A stretch of DNA of 64,000 nt from Streptomyces sp. LX-29 (lineage in GTDB: Bacteria > Actinomycetota > Actinomycetes > Streptomycetales > Streptomycetaceae), in contig NZ_CP089746.1 in the NCBI RefSeq assembly GCF_029541745.1, positions 7,263,559-7,327,558 on the forward strand. Direction: 5' to 3'. Each line of letters opens with the position of its first letter. Position 1 is the first letter of the stretch. Positions 45,560-54,464 of this stretch are shown here, piece after piece. Under the pieces are notes generated by a model, which saw only the letters and a list, made by a program, of their open reading frames with translations, made no database searches and was not told the DNA's origin. The position numbers and the translations under genes were made by a program.

Positions 45560-48301
45560 TCAGGCGCCTCCGGCGCCGCCGACCTCCCCGTTCGGCGGGC
45601 GCACCTCCGGCGGCAGCGGCTGCTCCGTCCAGATGACCTTGCCGGTGGGGGTGTAGCGGGTGCCCCAGCGCTCGGCGAACTGGGCCACCAGGAACAGGCC
45701 GCGGCCGCCCTCGTCCATGGTCGCGGCGTGCCGCAGGTGCGGGGAGGTGCTGCTGGCGTCGGAGACCTCGCAGATCAGGCTGCGGTCCAGCAGCAGCCGG
45801 ACCCGGATCGGGCTGGCGCCGTAGCGGATGGCGTTGGTGATCAGCTCGCTGAGGATGAGCTCCGTGGTGAACGCCTCCTCGCCCAGGCCCCACTCCTCCA
45901 GCCGACGGGTGACCTCGGACCGCACCACGGCGACGGCGGCGGGGTCCGCCGGCACGTCCCACTCGGCGATCCGGTCGTCCTCCAGGGCCCGGGTGCCGGC
46001 CACGAGGAGCACGATGTCGTCCTCGGGCTGGGGCGGCAGCAGCACGTCCAGCACCGAGCGGCAGGTCTCCTCGGGGGTGGCGTCGCTGCCGGCGAGGGTG
46101 TCGCGGAGCAGGTCGAGGCCGGTGTCGATGGTGCGCGCGCGGTGCTCGATCAGGCCGTCCGTGTACAGCACCAGCTTGCTGCCCTCGGCCAGGTGCAGCT
46201 CGGTGGCCTCGAACGGCAGGCCGGCCAGGCCGAGCGGCGTGCCCGCCGGCAGCTCCGGCAGCTCCACCGTGCCGTCCGGCAGCAGGACGGCGGGCGGCAC
46301 ATGGCCGGCGCGGGCCAGCACGCAGCAGCGTTCGACGGGGTCGTAGATGGCGTACAGGCAGGTCGCGCCGGTGATGGCGGCGCTGCCGGTGGCCGTCTCG
46401 TCCTGGTCGATATGGGCCACCAGCTCGCTGAGGTGGCTGAGCAGCTCGTCGGGGGCCATGTCCAGGGTCGAGAAGTTGTGCACGGCGGTGCGCAGCCGGC
46501 CCATGGTGGCGGCGGCGTGCAGGCCGTGGCCGACGACGTCGCCCACCACCAGGGCGACCCGGGCCCCGGGCAGCGGGATGACGTCGAACCAGTCGCCGCC
46601 CACCCCGGCCTGGGCCGGCAGATAGCGGTAGGCGACGTCCAGGGCGCTCTGCTCCGGGAGGCCGCGGGGCAGCAGGCTGCGCTGGAGGGTGACGGCCATG
46701 TCGTGTTCCCGCGTGTAGCGGCGGGCGTTGTCGATGCAGACCGCGGCGTGGGCGACCAGCTCCTCGGCGAGCGACAGGTCGTCCTCCTCGAAGGGCTCCG
46801 GGCGGACCGAGCGCCAGAAGTTGCACACGCCCAGCACGACGCCCCGCGCGCGCAGCGGGACGGTCATCAGGGAGTGGATGCCGTAGTCCAGGATCCACCG
46901 CACCCGCTCGGGGTCCTGGGCCTGCCAGCCGGGAGCGTTGTGCAGATCGGGCGCGATGACACCCCGGGCGCTGCCCAGGCCGCGCGCCTGCGGGGTGGAG
47001 GGGACGAACTTGATCAGGCGCCCGGTGGGATAGAGCGGATGGTCTTCGCGGATGCCGCTGATGGCCGTGCGGCGCAGCTCGGGAATGTCGTCGAGGGGAG
47101 GCTCCTCGCCCTGCAGCACGGCGTCGACCAGGTCCACGGTGGTGAAGTCGGCGAGCTTCGGCACCGTGGCCTGGGCCAGTTCCTTGGCGGTGCGGGCCAC
47201 GTCCAGGGTGGTGCCGATCTCCACGCTGGCGTCGTACAGCAGTCGCAGCCGGTCGCGGGCCACCGCCGCCTTGCCGGAGAGGGTGTGCAGATCGGTGGTG
47301 TCGCGGAGGGTGGCCACCGTGCCCGGCGGCCCGCCGAAGCGGTCCGTGGTGCGCTGGTTCATCGCCAGCAGGCGGTCGCCGGTGGCCACCACCTCGTCGG
47401 TGGCCTGCCGCCCGGACATCAGCAGCTCGGTCATGTGCGGATTGAGGCCCAGGTCGTCGACCTGCCGGCCCTCGGCGTCCTCGGGCAGGGCGAGCAGCCG
47501 GCGGGCCTCGTCGTTGGCCAGCAGCAGCCGGTGGTCACCGCTGACGATGAGCACGCCCTCGCGGACCGCGTGCAGCACCGCGTCGTGGTGTTCGTACATC
47601 CGGGCCATCTCGGCCGGCCCCAGGCCGTGGGTCTGCCGGCTCAGCCGGCGGGTGGCCAGCGCGGTGCCGCCCATGGCCAGGGCGAGCCCCGCGGCGCCGC
47701 CGCCCAGCAGGATGGGCAGCTGCCGGTTGACCACGCTCGACACCGAGCGGGTCTTCATGCCCGCCGAGGCCAGACCCACCACCTTGCCCTCGGAGTCCTC
47801 GATCGGCACCACCGCCTGCATCTCGACGCCCAGCGGCCCCGTGACCGTCTCGGTGAGGGACTTGCCCTCGCGTGCCGGACCGATGGTGCCCACGAACTTC
47901 TTGCCGATGCGCTCCGGTTGCGGATGGGTGTAGCGGATCCCCTCGGGTGTCATGATCACGATGAAGTCCATCCCGGCCTTTTTGCGGGCGGTCTCGGTCA
48001 TCGGCTGCAGGATCGCGCTCGGATCGGGGGAGCGCAGGGCGTCGATCATGCCCGGGGAGTTGGCGAAGGTCTGCGCGACGGCCAGGGAACGGCGGCGCGC
48101 CTCCGTGGTGCTGTCGCGCTCCGCCTGGAGGACGAGGGCGACCACGCCGGCCGTCACGATGAGCAGGATGACGGTCACCTGGAGCAGCAGAGCCTGGCCC
48201 GCGACACTCCGGACACCCAGGATCGAACGGGGGCGCTCGCCGCGCGACTGACCGCGCGCTGGGGTGGTGGGAGAGGCCGACGACGGCCGGAAGCGCCCCA
48301 T
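45560..48301 (-). CDS. Membrane sensor SpoIIE phosphatase with PAS, GAF and HATPase domains
   Basis: 913 residues. TM1 (about 39-62, LLLQVTVILLIVTAGVVALV) and TM2 (about 195-215) flank an extracytoplasmic sensor of the CitA/DcuS type (FIVIMTPEGIRYTHP). Then come PAS (about 240-340, GVLIVSGDHRLLLAN), GAF (about 365-550), SpoIIE/PP2C (VGGDWFDV, GDVVGHGL, YTDGLIE, EDDIVLL) and a C-terminal anti-sigma-type ATPase (ELITNAIRYG, DEGGRGLFLV). One protein therefore joins a sensor, a phosphatase and an anti-sigma-type kinase, the parts of a partner-switching circuit. It is divergent from the GH5 gene, with a palindrome between them. Confidence 0.93.
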   Translation of the reverse strand: MGRFRPSSASPTTPARGQSRGERPRSILGVRSVAGQALLLQVTVILLIVTAGVVALVLQAERDSTTEARRRSLAVAQTFANSPGMIDALRSPDPSAILQPMTETARKKAGMDFIVIMTPEGIRYTHPQPERIGKKFVGTIGPAREGKSLTETVTGPLGVEMQAVVPIEDSEGKVVGLASAGMKTRSVSSVVNRQLPILLGGGAAGLALAMGGTALATRRLSRQTHGLGPAEMARMYEHHDAVLHAVREGVLIVSGDHRLLLANDEARRLLALPEDAEGRQVDDLGLNPHMTELLMSGRQATDEVVATGDRLLAMNQRTTDRFGGPPGTVATLRDTTDLHTLSGKAAVARDRLRLLYDASVEIGTTLDVARTAKELAQATVPKLADFTTVDLVDAVLQGEEPPLDDIPELRRTAISGIREDHPLYPTGRLIKFVPSTPQARGLGSARGVIAPDLHNAPGWQAQDPERVRWILDYGIHSLMTVPLRARGVVLGVCNFWRSVRPEPFEEDDLSLAEELVAHAAVCIDNARRYTREHDMAVTLQRSLLPRGLPEQSALDVAYRYLPAQAGVGGDWFDVIPLPGARVALVVGDVVGHGLHAAATMGRLRTAVHNFSTLDMAPDELLSHLSELVAHIDQDETATGSAAITGATCLYAIYDPVERCCVLARAGHVPPAVLLPDGTVELPELPAGTPLGLAGLPFEATELHLAEGSKLVLYTDGLIEHRARTIDTGLDLLRDTLAGSDATPEETCRSVLDVLLPPQPEDDIVLLVAGTRALEDDRIAEWDVPADPAAVAVVRSEVTRRLEEWGLGEEAFTTELILSELITNAIRYGASPIRVRLLLDRSLICEVSDASSTSPHLRHAATMDEGGRGLFLVAQFAERWGTRYTPTGKVIWTEQPLPPEVRPPNGEVGGAGGA

Positions 48302-48314
48302 GTGTGCATATTTA

Positions 48315-48332
48315 CACAGGTAGTCGCCTGTG
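48315..48332. promoter_or_regulatory. Palindrome between divergent genes
   Basis: CACAGG-TAGTCG-CCTGTG, perfect 6-bp arms with a 6-bp spacer, 14 nt upstream of the sensor phosphatase start. It is a candidate operator controlling that gene, the GH5 gene or both. Confidence 0.4.
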
Positions 48333-48436
48333 GCGAACGCTCAGTCGTCGGCACGACCCTTGCTCCAGTGTGCCGTGCCGGTCAGTATCGGCGCACCACA
48401 CGGCTCCAGCGGGACCTCGGTCCAGGGGAGGACGCC

Positions 48437-50011
48437 ATGCGTCTGCACCGCGCCGCCACCACCCTCACGCTCGCCGCCGCGCTGCTCCTCGGCGCCGCCG
48501 GAACCACCCCCGCCGCGCCGCCGGGGGCGGTGAGACCGGCGGGGACCGGACTCGCCGGGGACGGGTCCTCGGGGGAAGGGCCCGCGGCGGACGGGCCGCG
48601 CGTCGCCGAGGTGGAGGTGCCACCGCCGGCGGCGGCGCGGCCGGAGGCCACCACCCCGGTGGGCACCGTCATCACCCCCGACGGGCGCGTCCACCTCGCC
48701 GACCGGCACGGCCGGGCGCTGCGGCCACGCGGTCTGAACCTCGGCAAGACGGACACCGTGACCGAGGACCGGGTGGCCAAGCTGGCGGCCGACGGCTTCG
48801 ACCTGATGCGGCTGAACATCCAGTGGGAGCGGATCGAACCACGCCGCGGCCGCTACGACACCGGCTATCTGCGCTACCTCGACCGGATCCTGGGCTGGGC
48901 CGACCGACACCGCGTGCTGGTCCTCGTCGACTGGCACCAGGACGTCTTCGGCCCGGCCTTCGGCCACAACGGGATGCCCGCCTGGGCCACCCGCACCGAT
49001 GGGCTGCCCTTCGAGCCCAACCCCGACGACTGGTTCTCCGACTACTTCCAACCCGCCGTGCAGGCCGCCTTCACCCACCTCTACGACGACGCCGACCTGC
49101 GCGCCGCCCAGGCCGCGGTCTACGCGAAGGTCGCCGCCACCCTGCGCGGGCACCCCTCGCTACTCGGCTACGACCTCTTCAACGAGCCGTTCGGACCCAT
49201 CGCCGGCGACCCGTCCGACCCCGCGGACCAGCTCGCCGCCTCGATCCGGCTGGAGACCGGGCGGCTGCCGGCGATGTACCGGCGGCTGATCGCCGCGATC
49301 CGCTCGGTCGACCGCGACGCCTGGCTGTTCGTGGAGCCGACCGTCCTCGTCGGCCAGGGCGTGCCCACCAGCCTGCCCGGCTTCACCGACCCCCGACCCG
49401 GCGCCGACCGCCTGGGCTACGCCCCGCACTACTACGACACGGCCGTGGAGTCCGGTGCCGACTGGGACCCCACGGGCGGCTTCATCGAGGCGTACGAGGC
49501 GGCCATCGGGCGCTATCCGACGGCCCACCGGCTTCCGGTGCTGGTCGGCGAGTGGGGCCCGCCGCGGGCCACCACCCCCGGCAACGCCGAGCTGGTCCGC
49601 CGCCAGGTGGCCTCGCTGCGCGGCTTCGCCTCCAGCTGGGCCATGTGGTACTCCTGCGCGGCCCCGGACGGCGCCGGCTACTGCGTCTACGACAGCGACG
49701 GCACCCCCGCCCCCGGCAAGGAGCCCGCCTTCGCCCCGTACGCCACCGCGGTGGCGGGCGCGCCGCGCTCCGAGACCTACGACGCGACCGACGGCGGCTA
49801 CGCCCTCACCCTGACCGCCGACCGCGCCTCCCGCCGCGCCTGGACCTGGCTCGAGCTGCCCGCCTCCGCCTGTCCGGAGGGGGTACGGGTGTCCGTGACG
49901 GGGGCGGGCCGCGCGGTGGTGCGCGAGGGGCCGGGCGGCGCGGCGGTCTTGCTCCCCGCGGTCCGGCCGGGCGCGACGGTGACCATCACGGCCCGTCCGG
50001 CCGTCGGCTGA
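48437..50011 (+). CDS. Secreted GH5 glycosidase, endoglycoceramidase-like
   Basis: 524 residues. The signal peptide (hydrophobic TTLTLAAALLLGAAG) is followed by a Pro/Ala/Gly-rich linker. The GH5 core has RGLNLGK, DWHQDVF, LFNEPFG (acid/base Glu) and VGEWGPP (nucleophile Glu), in the pattern of endoglycoceramidases that release glycans from glycosphingolipids. A small beta-type C-terminal domain (ALTLTADRASRRAW onward) is also usual in that group. ATG 48437 follows an AGGGGAGG ribosome binding site. Broader glucanase activity cannot be excluded. Confidence 0.88.
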   Translation: MRLHRAATTLTLAAALLLGAAGTTPAAPPGAVRPAGTGLAGDGSSGEGPAADGPRVAEVEVPPPAAARPEATTPVGTVITPDGRVHLADRHGRALRPRGLNLGKTDTVTEDRVAKLAADGFDLMRLNIQWERIEPRRGRYDTGYLRYLDRILGWADRHRVLVLVDWHQDVFGPAFGHNGMPAWATRTDGLPFEPNPDDWFSDYFQPAVQAAFTHLYDDADLRAAQAAVYAKVAATLRGHPSLLGYDLFNEPFGPIAGDPSDPADQLAASIRLETGRLPAMYRRLIAAIRSVDRDAWLFVEPTVLVGQGVPTSLPGFTDPRPGADRLGYAPHYYDTAVESGADWDPTGGFIEAYEAAIGRYPTAHRLPVLVGEWGPPRATTPGNAELVRRQVASLRGFASSWAMWYSCAAPDGAGYCVYDSDGTPAPGKEPAFAPYATAVAGAPRSETYDATDGGYALTLTADRASRRAWTWLELPASACPEGVRVSVTGAGRAVVREGPGGAAVLLPAVRPGATVTITARPAVG

Positions 50012-50036
50012 CCGCCCGCCGAAGGCGATCCGTCGC

Positions 50037-50435
50037 TCACCCCCGTTCCCGGAGCAGGTCCTCCAGCGAGCCCTCGGGGACCGAACCGTCCGGGGTGAGC
50101 TTGTCGATGACCTGGGGGAGGGCCTGGGCCAGGTCGTCGGCGGCGTGCTCCGGTGAGGTGTCGGTCTGCTGGGCCACCCGCTCCAGCACCTGGTACGGCA
50201 GCGCCTGAGCCACGTCCGGCCCGCTGACCGGCTCGTTCGCGCCGGTGCCGACCCAGGACTCGACGGCCTTGCCGAGTCCGCCCTCCCGGAGCTGCTGGAG
50301 CAGGCCGGGCAGCGCGTTCCCGCCGCTGCCGCCGCCCAGGGCGTCGAGCAGCGCAGAGAGGAGATTGCCCCGCGCGGCGGCCTGCCCACCGCCGAGCAGG
50401 CCGCCGAGGAGTGATCCCAGATCCGTTCCCGCCAT
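50037..50435 (-). CDS. YidB-family (DUF937) protein
   Basis: 132 residues. The Gly/Leu-rich start MAGTDLGSLLGGLLGGG, then NLLSALLDALGGGSGGN, SWVGTGANEPVSGPDV and DDLAQALPQVIDKLTPDG, are the family landmarks. The frame is open upstream, but ATG 50435 starts the conserved part. Function is unknown. It converges with the GH5 gene across 25 nt and is divergent from the ligase gene; the 181 nt between them should hold both promoters. Confidence 0.85.
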   Translation of the reverse strand: MAGTDLGSLLGGLLGGGQAAARGNLLSALLDALGGGSGGNALPGLLQQLREGGLGKAVESWVGTGANEPVSGPDVAQALPYQVLERVAQQTDTSPEHAADDLAQALPQVIDKLTPDGSVPEGSLEDLLRERG

Positions 50436-50616
50436 GGTCGCGCCTTCCGTCAGAGTGCCAAGTCCCGACAAATCTACCCATAGCGGCATCGACTGCCGGG
50501 TGTTTGCCGTCTTGCCCACCCCAGGTCGTCCGTGGATTCTGGAGTCGAACACTCGCTCAGATCCCAGTTCCGCCAGGACCTGCCGAATCTGCCGAACGCC
50601 CTGGGGAGCGTCGCCG

Positions 50617-51705
50617 ATGCTGTTGACCACTGGCGTGGAGGAGGAGTTCCTCCTCGTCGACGCCCGGACCGGGCAGATCGCCGGAATCGCCGATCGGGTG
50701 CTGGCCCGGCTGGCCGACGGCAGTGGGGCGTTCCAGCTGGAGGGCACCCGGCACCAGATGGAGTTGGCCACCCCGGTGACCCACACCCTGGCCGAGCTGC
50801 GCGACCAGCTGCTCGCGTTACGCCGCAGGCTCGCCAAGGCCGCCGACGAGCTCGGCTGTCGACTGGTGGCCGCCGCGGGGCCGGTGCTGCCGATGCCGGG
50901 GCCGCCGCTGCTGACGGACGACCCGCGCCGACACCGTCAGGCCGACCAGTACGGCGCCCTGATGCACACCATCGTCCACTGCGGATGCCATGTGCACATC
51001 GGCACCCTCGACCCGGACACCGCGATCAAGGTCGGCAACCACATCCGGCCCTGGCTGCCCACGCTGCTCGCGGTCAGCGCGAACTCGCCGTTCTGGAACG
51101 GCCACGACACCCGTCACGCGAGCTGGCGGGCGATCTCCTGGACCATCTGGCCCGCCTCCGGGATGCCGCCGGTCTTCGCCTCCGCGGCCCAGTACCGGCA
51201 GACCGTGCACCGGATGATCCGGACCGGGGCGGCGCTCGACAAGAAGATGGCCTATTGGGACCTGCGCCCCTCCTCGCACTGGCCGACGCTGGAGCTACGA
51301 GCCGCCGACATCTCCCCGAGCCTCGACGGCACCCTGCTCCAGGCCGCCCTCAGCCGGGCCCTGGTGGCCAGGGCGCTGCGCGCGGTCCGCGAGGAGCGGC
51401 CCCTGCCGCGGATCCCCGACGAGCAACTGCGCATGGCCCGCTGGCGAGCCGCCCGCGACGGCTTCGAGGGCTGCGGAGTCGACCCCATGACCGGGACGCT
51501 GCGCCCGGCGGCCTCCCTCGCCGCCTCGCTGATCGAGGAGCTCGCCCCGGACCTGGAGGCCGCCGGCGACCTGGCCTGCGTCGAACGGGCCATGACCGCG
51601 CTGCGCCGGCACGGCTCGGGTGCCCACCGCCAGCGCCTGGCCTTCGCACGCCGCCACGACCTGGGCGACGTGGTGCGCCAACTGGCCGAGGACACCGAGC
51701 TGTAG
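50617..51705 (+). CDS. Carboxylate-amine ligase, GCS2/YbdK family
   Basis: 362 residues. GVEEEFLLVD at the N-terminus is the glutamate-cysteine ligase type 2 signature. EGTRHQMELATPVTHT, HIVHCGCHVHIGTLDP-like spacing and YWDLRPSSHWPTLELR complete the ATP/metal site. The family joins a carboxylate to an amine with ATP, making gamma-glutamyl or related amides; the true substrate here is unknown. ATG 50617 follows GGGGAG by 6 nt. Codon 68 (50818-50820) is TTA, suggesting bldA-dependent translation. A low-complexity spacer follows. Confidence 0.9.
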   Translation: MLLTTGVEEEFLLVDARTGQIAGIADRVLARLADGSGAFQLEGTRHQMELATPVTHTLAELRDQLLALRRRLAKAADELGCRLVAAAGPVLPMPGPPLLTDDPRRHRQADQYGALMHTIVHCGCHVHIGTLDPDTAIKVGNHIRPWLPTLLAVSANSPFWNGHDTRHASWRAISWTIWPASGMPPVFASAAQYRQTVHRMIRTGAALDKKMAYWDLRPSSHWPTLELRAADISPSLDGTLLQAALSRALVARALRAVREERPLPRIPDEQLRMARWRAARDGFEGCGVDPMTGTLRPAASLAASLIEELAPDLEAAGDLACVERAMTALRRHGSGAHRQRLAFARRHDLGDVVRQLAEDTEL

Positions 51706-51717
51706 CCGGGCGGGGAC

Positions 51718-51770
51718 GGCGGAGACGACGGAGGGCCGAGACGGCGGAGGGCGGCGGAGGGCGGCGGAGG
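51718..51770. repeat. GGCGGAG-type short tandem repeats
   Basis: Irregular runs of GGCGGAGG and GACGGAG just after the ligase stop. They are purine-rich on the + strand and no gene is evident. Confidence 0.7.
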
Positions 51771-51870
51771 ACATGGTGCGGCAGACCGGGCGGTGTGGAC
51801 CGCCGACCGCCGGGCGGGCCGGGCCGGAGTGGTTGGCGTCCGGGCGGCCTGGCTCCCGGCGGGCCGGGCC

Positions 51871-51930
51871 CCACCGGTCGGGCACCGAGCGGGCTGGGCG
51901 CCACCGGTCCGGCACCGAGCGGGCCGGGCC
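51871..51930. repeat. Tandem duplication of a 30-bp unit
   Basis: Two adjacent 30-bp copies (51871-51900 and 51901-51930) differ at three positions. The stretch is part of the 673-nt gene-free spacer at 51706-52378. Confidence 0.8.
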
Positions 51931-52077
51931 GGATCGGGTCGGTCCCCCGGGGGCCGGCCCCGGGCGATCGTCGGCGGCGGGGCGGCGGCCCACGGCTGGG
52001 TGGCTGGCCACCCCCGAGCGGCCGACGGCGGCCGGAGGGCGGAGGCACGCGGCAGGGCGGCAGTCCCCGTCTGAGTT

Positions 52078-52299
52078 GCGGCTCCTGTCCGCGTGGCAAT
52101 CCCCGTCTGGGTGGCGTCTCCCGTCTGGGTGGCAGCAGTCACCGCCCGGGTGGCAGCCCCCATCCGCGTGGCGGTCCCCATCCGCGAGGCGTCTCCCGTC
52201 TGGGTGGCAGCAGTCCCCGCCCGCGTCGCGGCCCCCGTCGGCGTGGCGGCCCGCGTCGGCGTGGCGGCTCCCGTCCGGGTGGCGGCTCCCGCTCGTACG
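52078..52299 (+). repeat. Twelve-unit degenerate tandem repeat, 18/21 bp
   Basis: Ten 18-bp and two 21-bp units add up to exactly 222 bp. In one + frame they read as Ala-X-Pro-Val-X-Val hexapeptides, starting right after a TGA at 52072. Other frames and the - strand are open too, so no coding strand can be chosen. No ribosome binding site or family match supports a gene. The spacer from 51706 to 52378 holds only these repeats and low-complexity sequence. Confidence 0.75.
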
Positions 52300-52378
52300 G
52301 CGCGGGGCGACGCCCGGCCGGTGTGCGGCGGCCGGGCGCCGGGGCATCGTGGCGCTCCGCGGGCCGTGCCGTGACCGG

Positions 52379-54430
52379 TCAGGTGGCCACCAGGGTGACC
52401 TCGGTGGCCTTCACGCTCATCCATACCGCGCCGCCGTCCACCAGCCCCAGCTCCGCCGCCGCGGCCGGGGTCACCTCCGCGATCAGGTCCGGGGCCCGCT
52501 CCGAGCCGACCAGCACCCGCAGCCGGCTGCCGACGGAGATGAGCTCGCGGACCGTGCCCGGCCAGATGTTGCGCGGGCTGCCGGAAGGGCGGTCGCGGTG
52601 CAACGAGACCGCCTCCGGGGCGATGATCGCCAACGCCTCGGTGCCGGGGGCCAGCGGTTCGGCCGCCACGATCCGCGCCCCACCGGGCAGCTCCAGACCC
52701 TCGCCGGTGGCGGTGCCGGACCAGGCGTTACGGCCCAGCATCCGGGCCACCCAGGGGGAGCGGGGATGTCGGGACACCTCGACGGGCGGGGCGTCCTGCA
52801 CCGCCCGCCCCCGGTCGAGCACCAGCACCCGGTCGGCCAGCGACACCGCCTCGACCGGGTCGTGGGTGACCATCAGACACACCCCGCCGAAGCCGGCCAG
52901 ATGGCGGCGCAGGGTGTGCCGGACCCGCGCCCGGGTCGTCTGGTCCAGCGCCGCCAGCGGCTCGTCCAGCAGCAACAGCCGGGGTCGGGTGGCCAGCGCC
53001 CGGGCCAGCGCCACCCGCTGCGCCTGGCCCCCGGAGAGCTGCCCGGGCCTGCGGTGCGCGAGCTGACCGACACCGAGCCGGTCCAGCCAGCGCTGTGCCT
53101 CGCGCCGGGCCTCGGCGCGCGGCACGCCGCCGGCGCGCAGGCCGTAGGCGGTATTGCCCAGGGCGGTGAGGTGCGGGAAGAGCGCCCCGTCCTGCGGCAC
53201 CCAGGCGACGTGACGGCGGTGCGGCGGCAGCGCCGTCACGTCCCGTTCCCCGAGCGTGAGCCGGGCGTGGGCGCGTGGGGTCAGCCCGAGCAGCGCCCGC
53301 AGCAGGGTGGTCTTGCCGGCGCCGTTGGGGCCGACGACGGCGATGGTGGTGCCGGGCTCCGCGTCGAGGTCGAGCCGGGTGAAGCCGGACACCTCGGCGC
53401 GCAGCGACCACGCCTCGGGCGCGGCGGGGGAGCCGTCCGCGGGTGTGGATCCCGCCGTCCCGGTCGCGGGCACCGCCCGTCCGGCCGCCGCGGACCGTGC
53501 CGCGCCGGCGGCCTGGGCCGGTCGGCGGGCCGGGCTCCCACCCGCGACTGACGGCTCCCCGGCCGGATTCCAGGGCTCCGTGTCGGCCGGCGCCGGCTCC
53601 TCGACGCTCGGTCGTCCGCCCGGTGCGCCCCCGCGAGCCGGCGGGGTGCCGGTCCAGCGGCCGCGCAGCGCGATGAGCACGGCCATGGCGATGGCCAACA
53701 GCAGCAGCGAGACGGAGGTGGCGGCCTCCGGGTCGCCCTGCAACAGCAGATAGACCTGGAGCGGCAGGGTCTGGGTGGCGCCCGGGAGGTTGCCGGCGAA
53801 GGTGATGGTGGCGCCGAACTCGCCGAGCGCCCGCGCCCAGGTGAGGGCGGCGCCGGCGGCCAGGCCGGGAGCCACCATCGGCAGCGTGACGGTGCGGAAG
53901 ACCCGCACCGGCGAAGCGCCCAGCGACGCCGCCGTCTCCTCGTACCGCGGGCGCAGCCCCGCCAGCGCCCCCTCCAGGCTGATCACCAGGAACGGCATGG
54001 AGACGAAGGTCGCGGCGACCACGGCGCCCGAGGTGTGGAAGGGCAGTGTGATGCCGAAGGTCTCCTCCAGCCACGGGCCGAGCAGCCCGCGCCGGCCGAA
54101 GCCGAGCAGCAGCGCCACACCGCCGACCGTGGGCGGCAGCACCATCGGCAGCAGCACCAGCGAGCGCACCAGGGCCTTGCCGGGGAAGTCCGCCCGGGCC
54201 AGCAGCCAGGCCAGCGGCACCCCGAGCAGCAGCGACAGGCCCAGCGAACAGAAGGAGACCAGCAGCGACAGCCGCAGTGCCTCGGTGACCCCGGGGCTGC
54301 CCAGGTGCTCGCCCAGATCCGACCAGGAGGTGCGGCTGAGGATGCCGAGCAGCGGCAGCAGCAGGAACCCGACGGCCAGCAACGCCGGGAGCGCCAGGGT
54401 CAGTGGGGTACGGGTTCCGGAGCGGGGCAT
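52379..54430 (-). CDS. modBC: Molybdate ABC transporter, fused permease (ModB) and ATPase (ModC)
   Basis: 683 residues. Residues 1-260 form a ModB permease with about five to six membrane segments and the inner-membrane loop EETAASLGASPVRVFRTV. A Pro/Ala/Gly-rich linker of about 80 residues joins it to the ModC ATPase: Walker A GPNGAGKTT, Q-loop WVPQDG, signature LSGGQAQR, Walker B LLLLDEP and switch His in VTHDP. The C-terminus (NIWPGTVRELISVGSRLRV) is a TOBE domain that binds oxyanion. ModB and ModC are usually separate, though actinomycete fusions are known. It lies 34 nt after modA in the same operon and powers molybdate uptake for molybdoenzymes. Confidence 0.92.
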   Translation of the reverse strand: MPRSGTRTPLTLALPALLAVGFLLLPLLGILSRTSWSDLGEHLGSPGVTEALRLSLLVSFCSLGLSLLLGVPLAWLLARADFPGKALVRSLVLLPMVLPPTVGGVALLLGFGRRGLLGPWLEETFGITLPFHTSGAVVAATFVSMPFLVISLEGALAGLRPRYEETAASLGASPVRVFRTVTLPMVAPGLAAGAALTWARALGEFGATITFAGNLPGATQTLPLQVYLLLQGDPEAATSVSLLLLAIAMAVLIALRGRWTGTPPARGGAPGGRPSVEEPAPADTEPWNPAGEPSVAGGSPARRPAQAAGAARSAAAGRAVPATGTAGSTPADGSPAAPEAWSLRAEVSGFTRLDLDAEPGTTIAVVGPNGAGKTTLLRALLGLTPRAHARLTLGERDVTALPPHRRHVAWVPQDGALFPHLTALGNTAYGLRAGGVPRAEARREAQRWLDRLGVGQLAHRRPGQLSGGQAQRVALARALATRPRLLLLDEPLAALDQTTRARVRHTLRRHLAGFGGVCLMVTHDPVEAVSLADRVLVLDRGRAVQDAPPVEVSRHPRSPWVARMLGRNAWSGTATGEGLELPGGARIVAAEPLAPGTEALAIIAPEAVSLHRDRPSGSPRNIWPGTVRELISVGSRLRVLVGSERAPDLIAEVTPAAAAELGLVDGGAVWMSVKATEVTLVAT

Positions 54431-54464
54431 GGTCGGTTCCTGCGTGGGGCTGGCGGGCGAACGG

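Noticed and set aside
51295..52347. - strand frame with HPDGR-like repeats over the ligase end and repeat spacer
   Set aside because: It overlaps the clear ligase gene, has no ribosome binding site or domain, and its repeats are the reverse reading of the 18-bp array.
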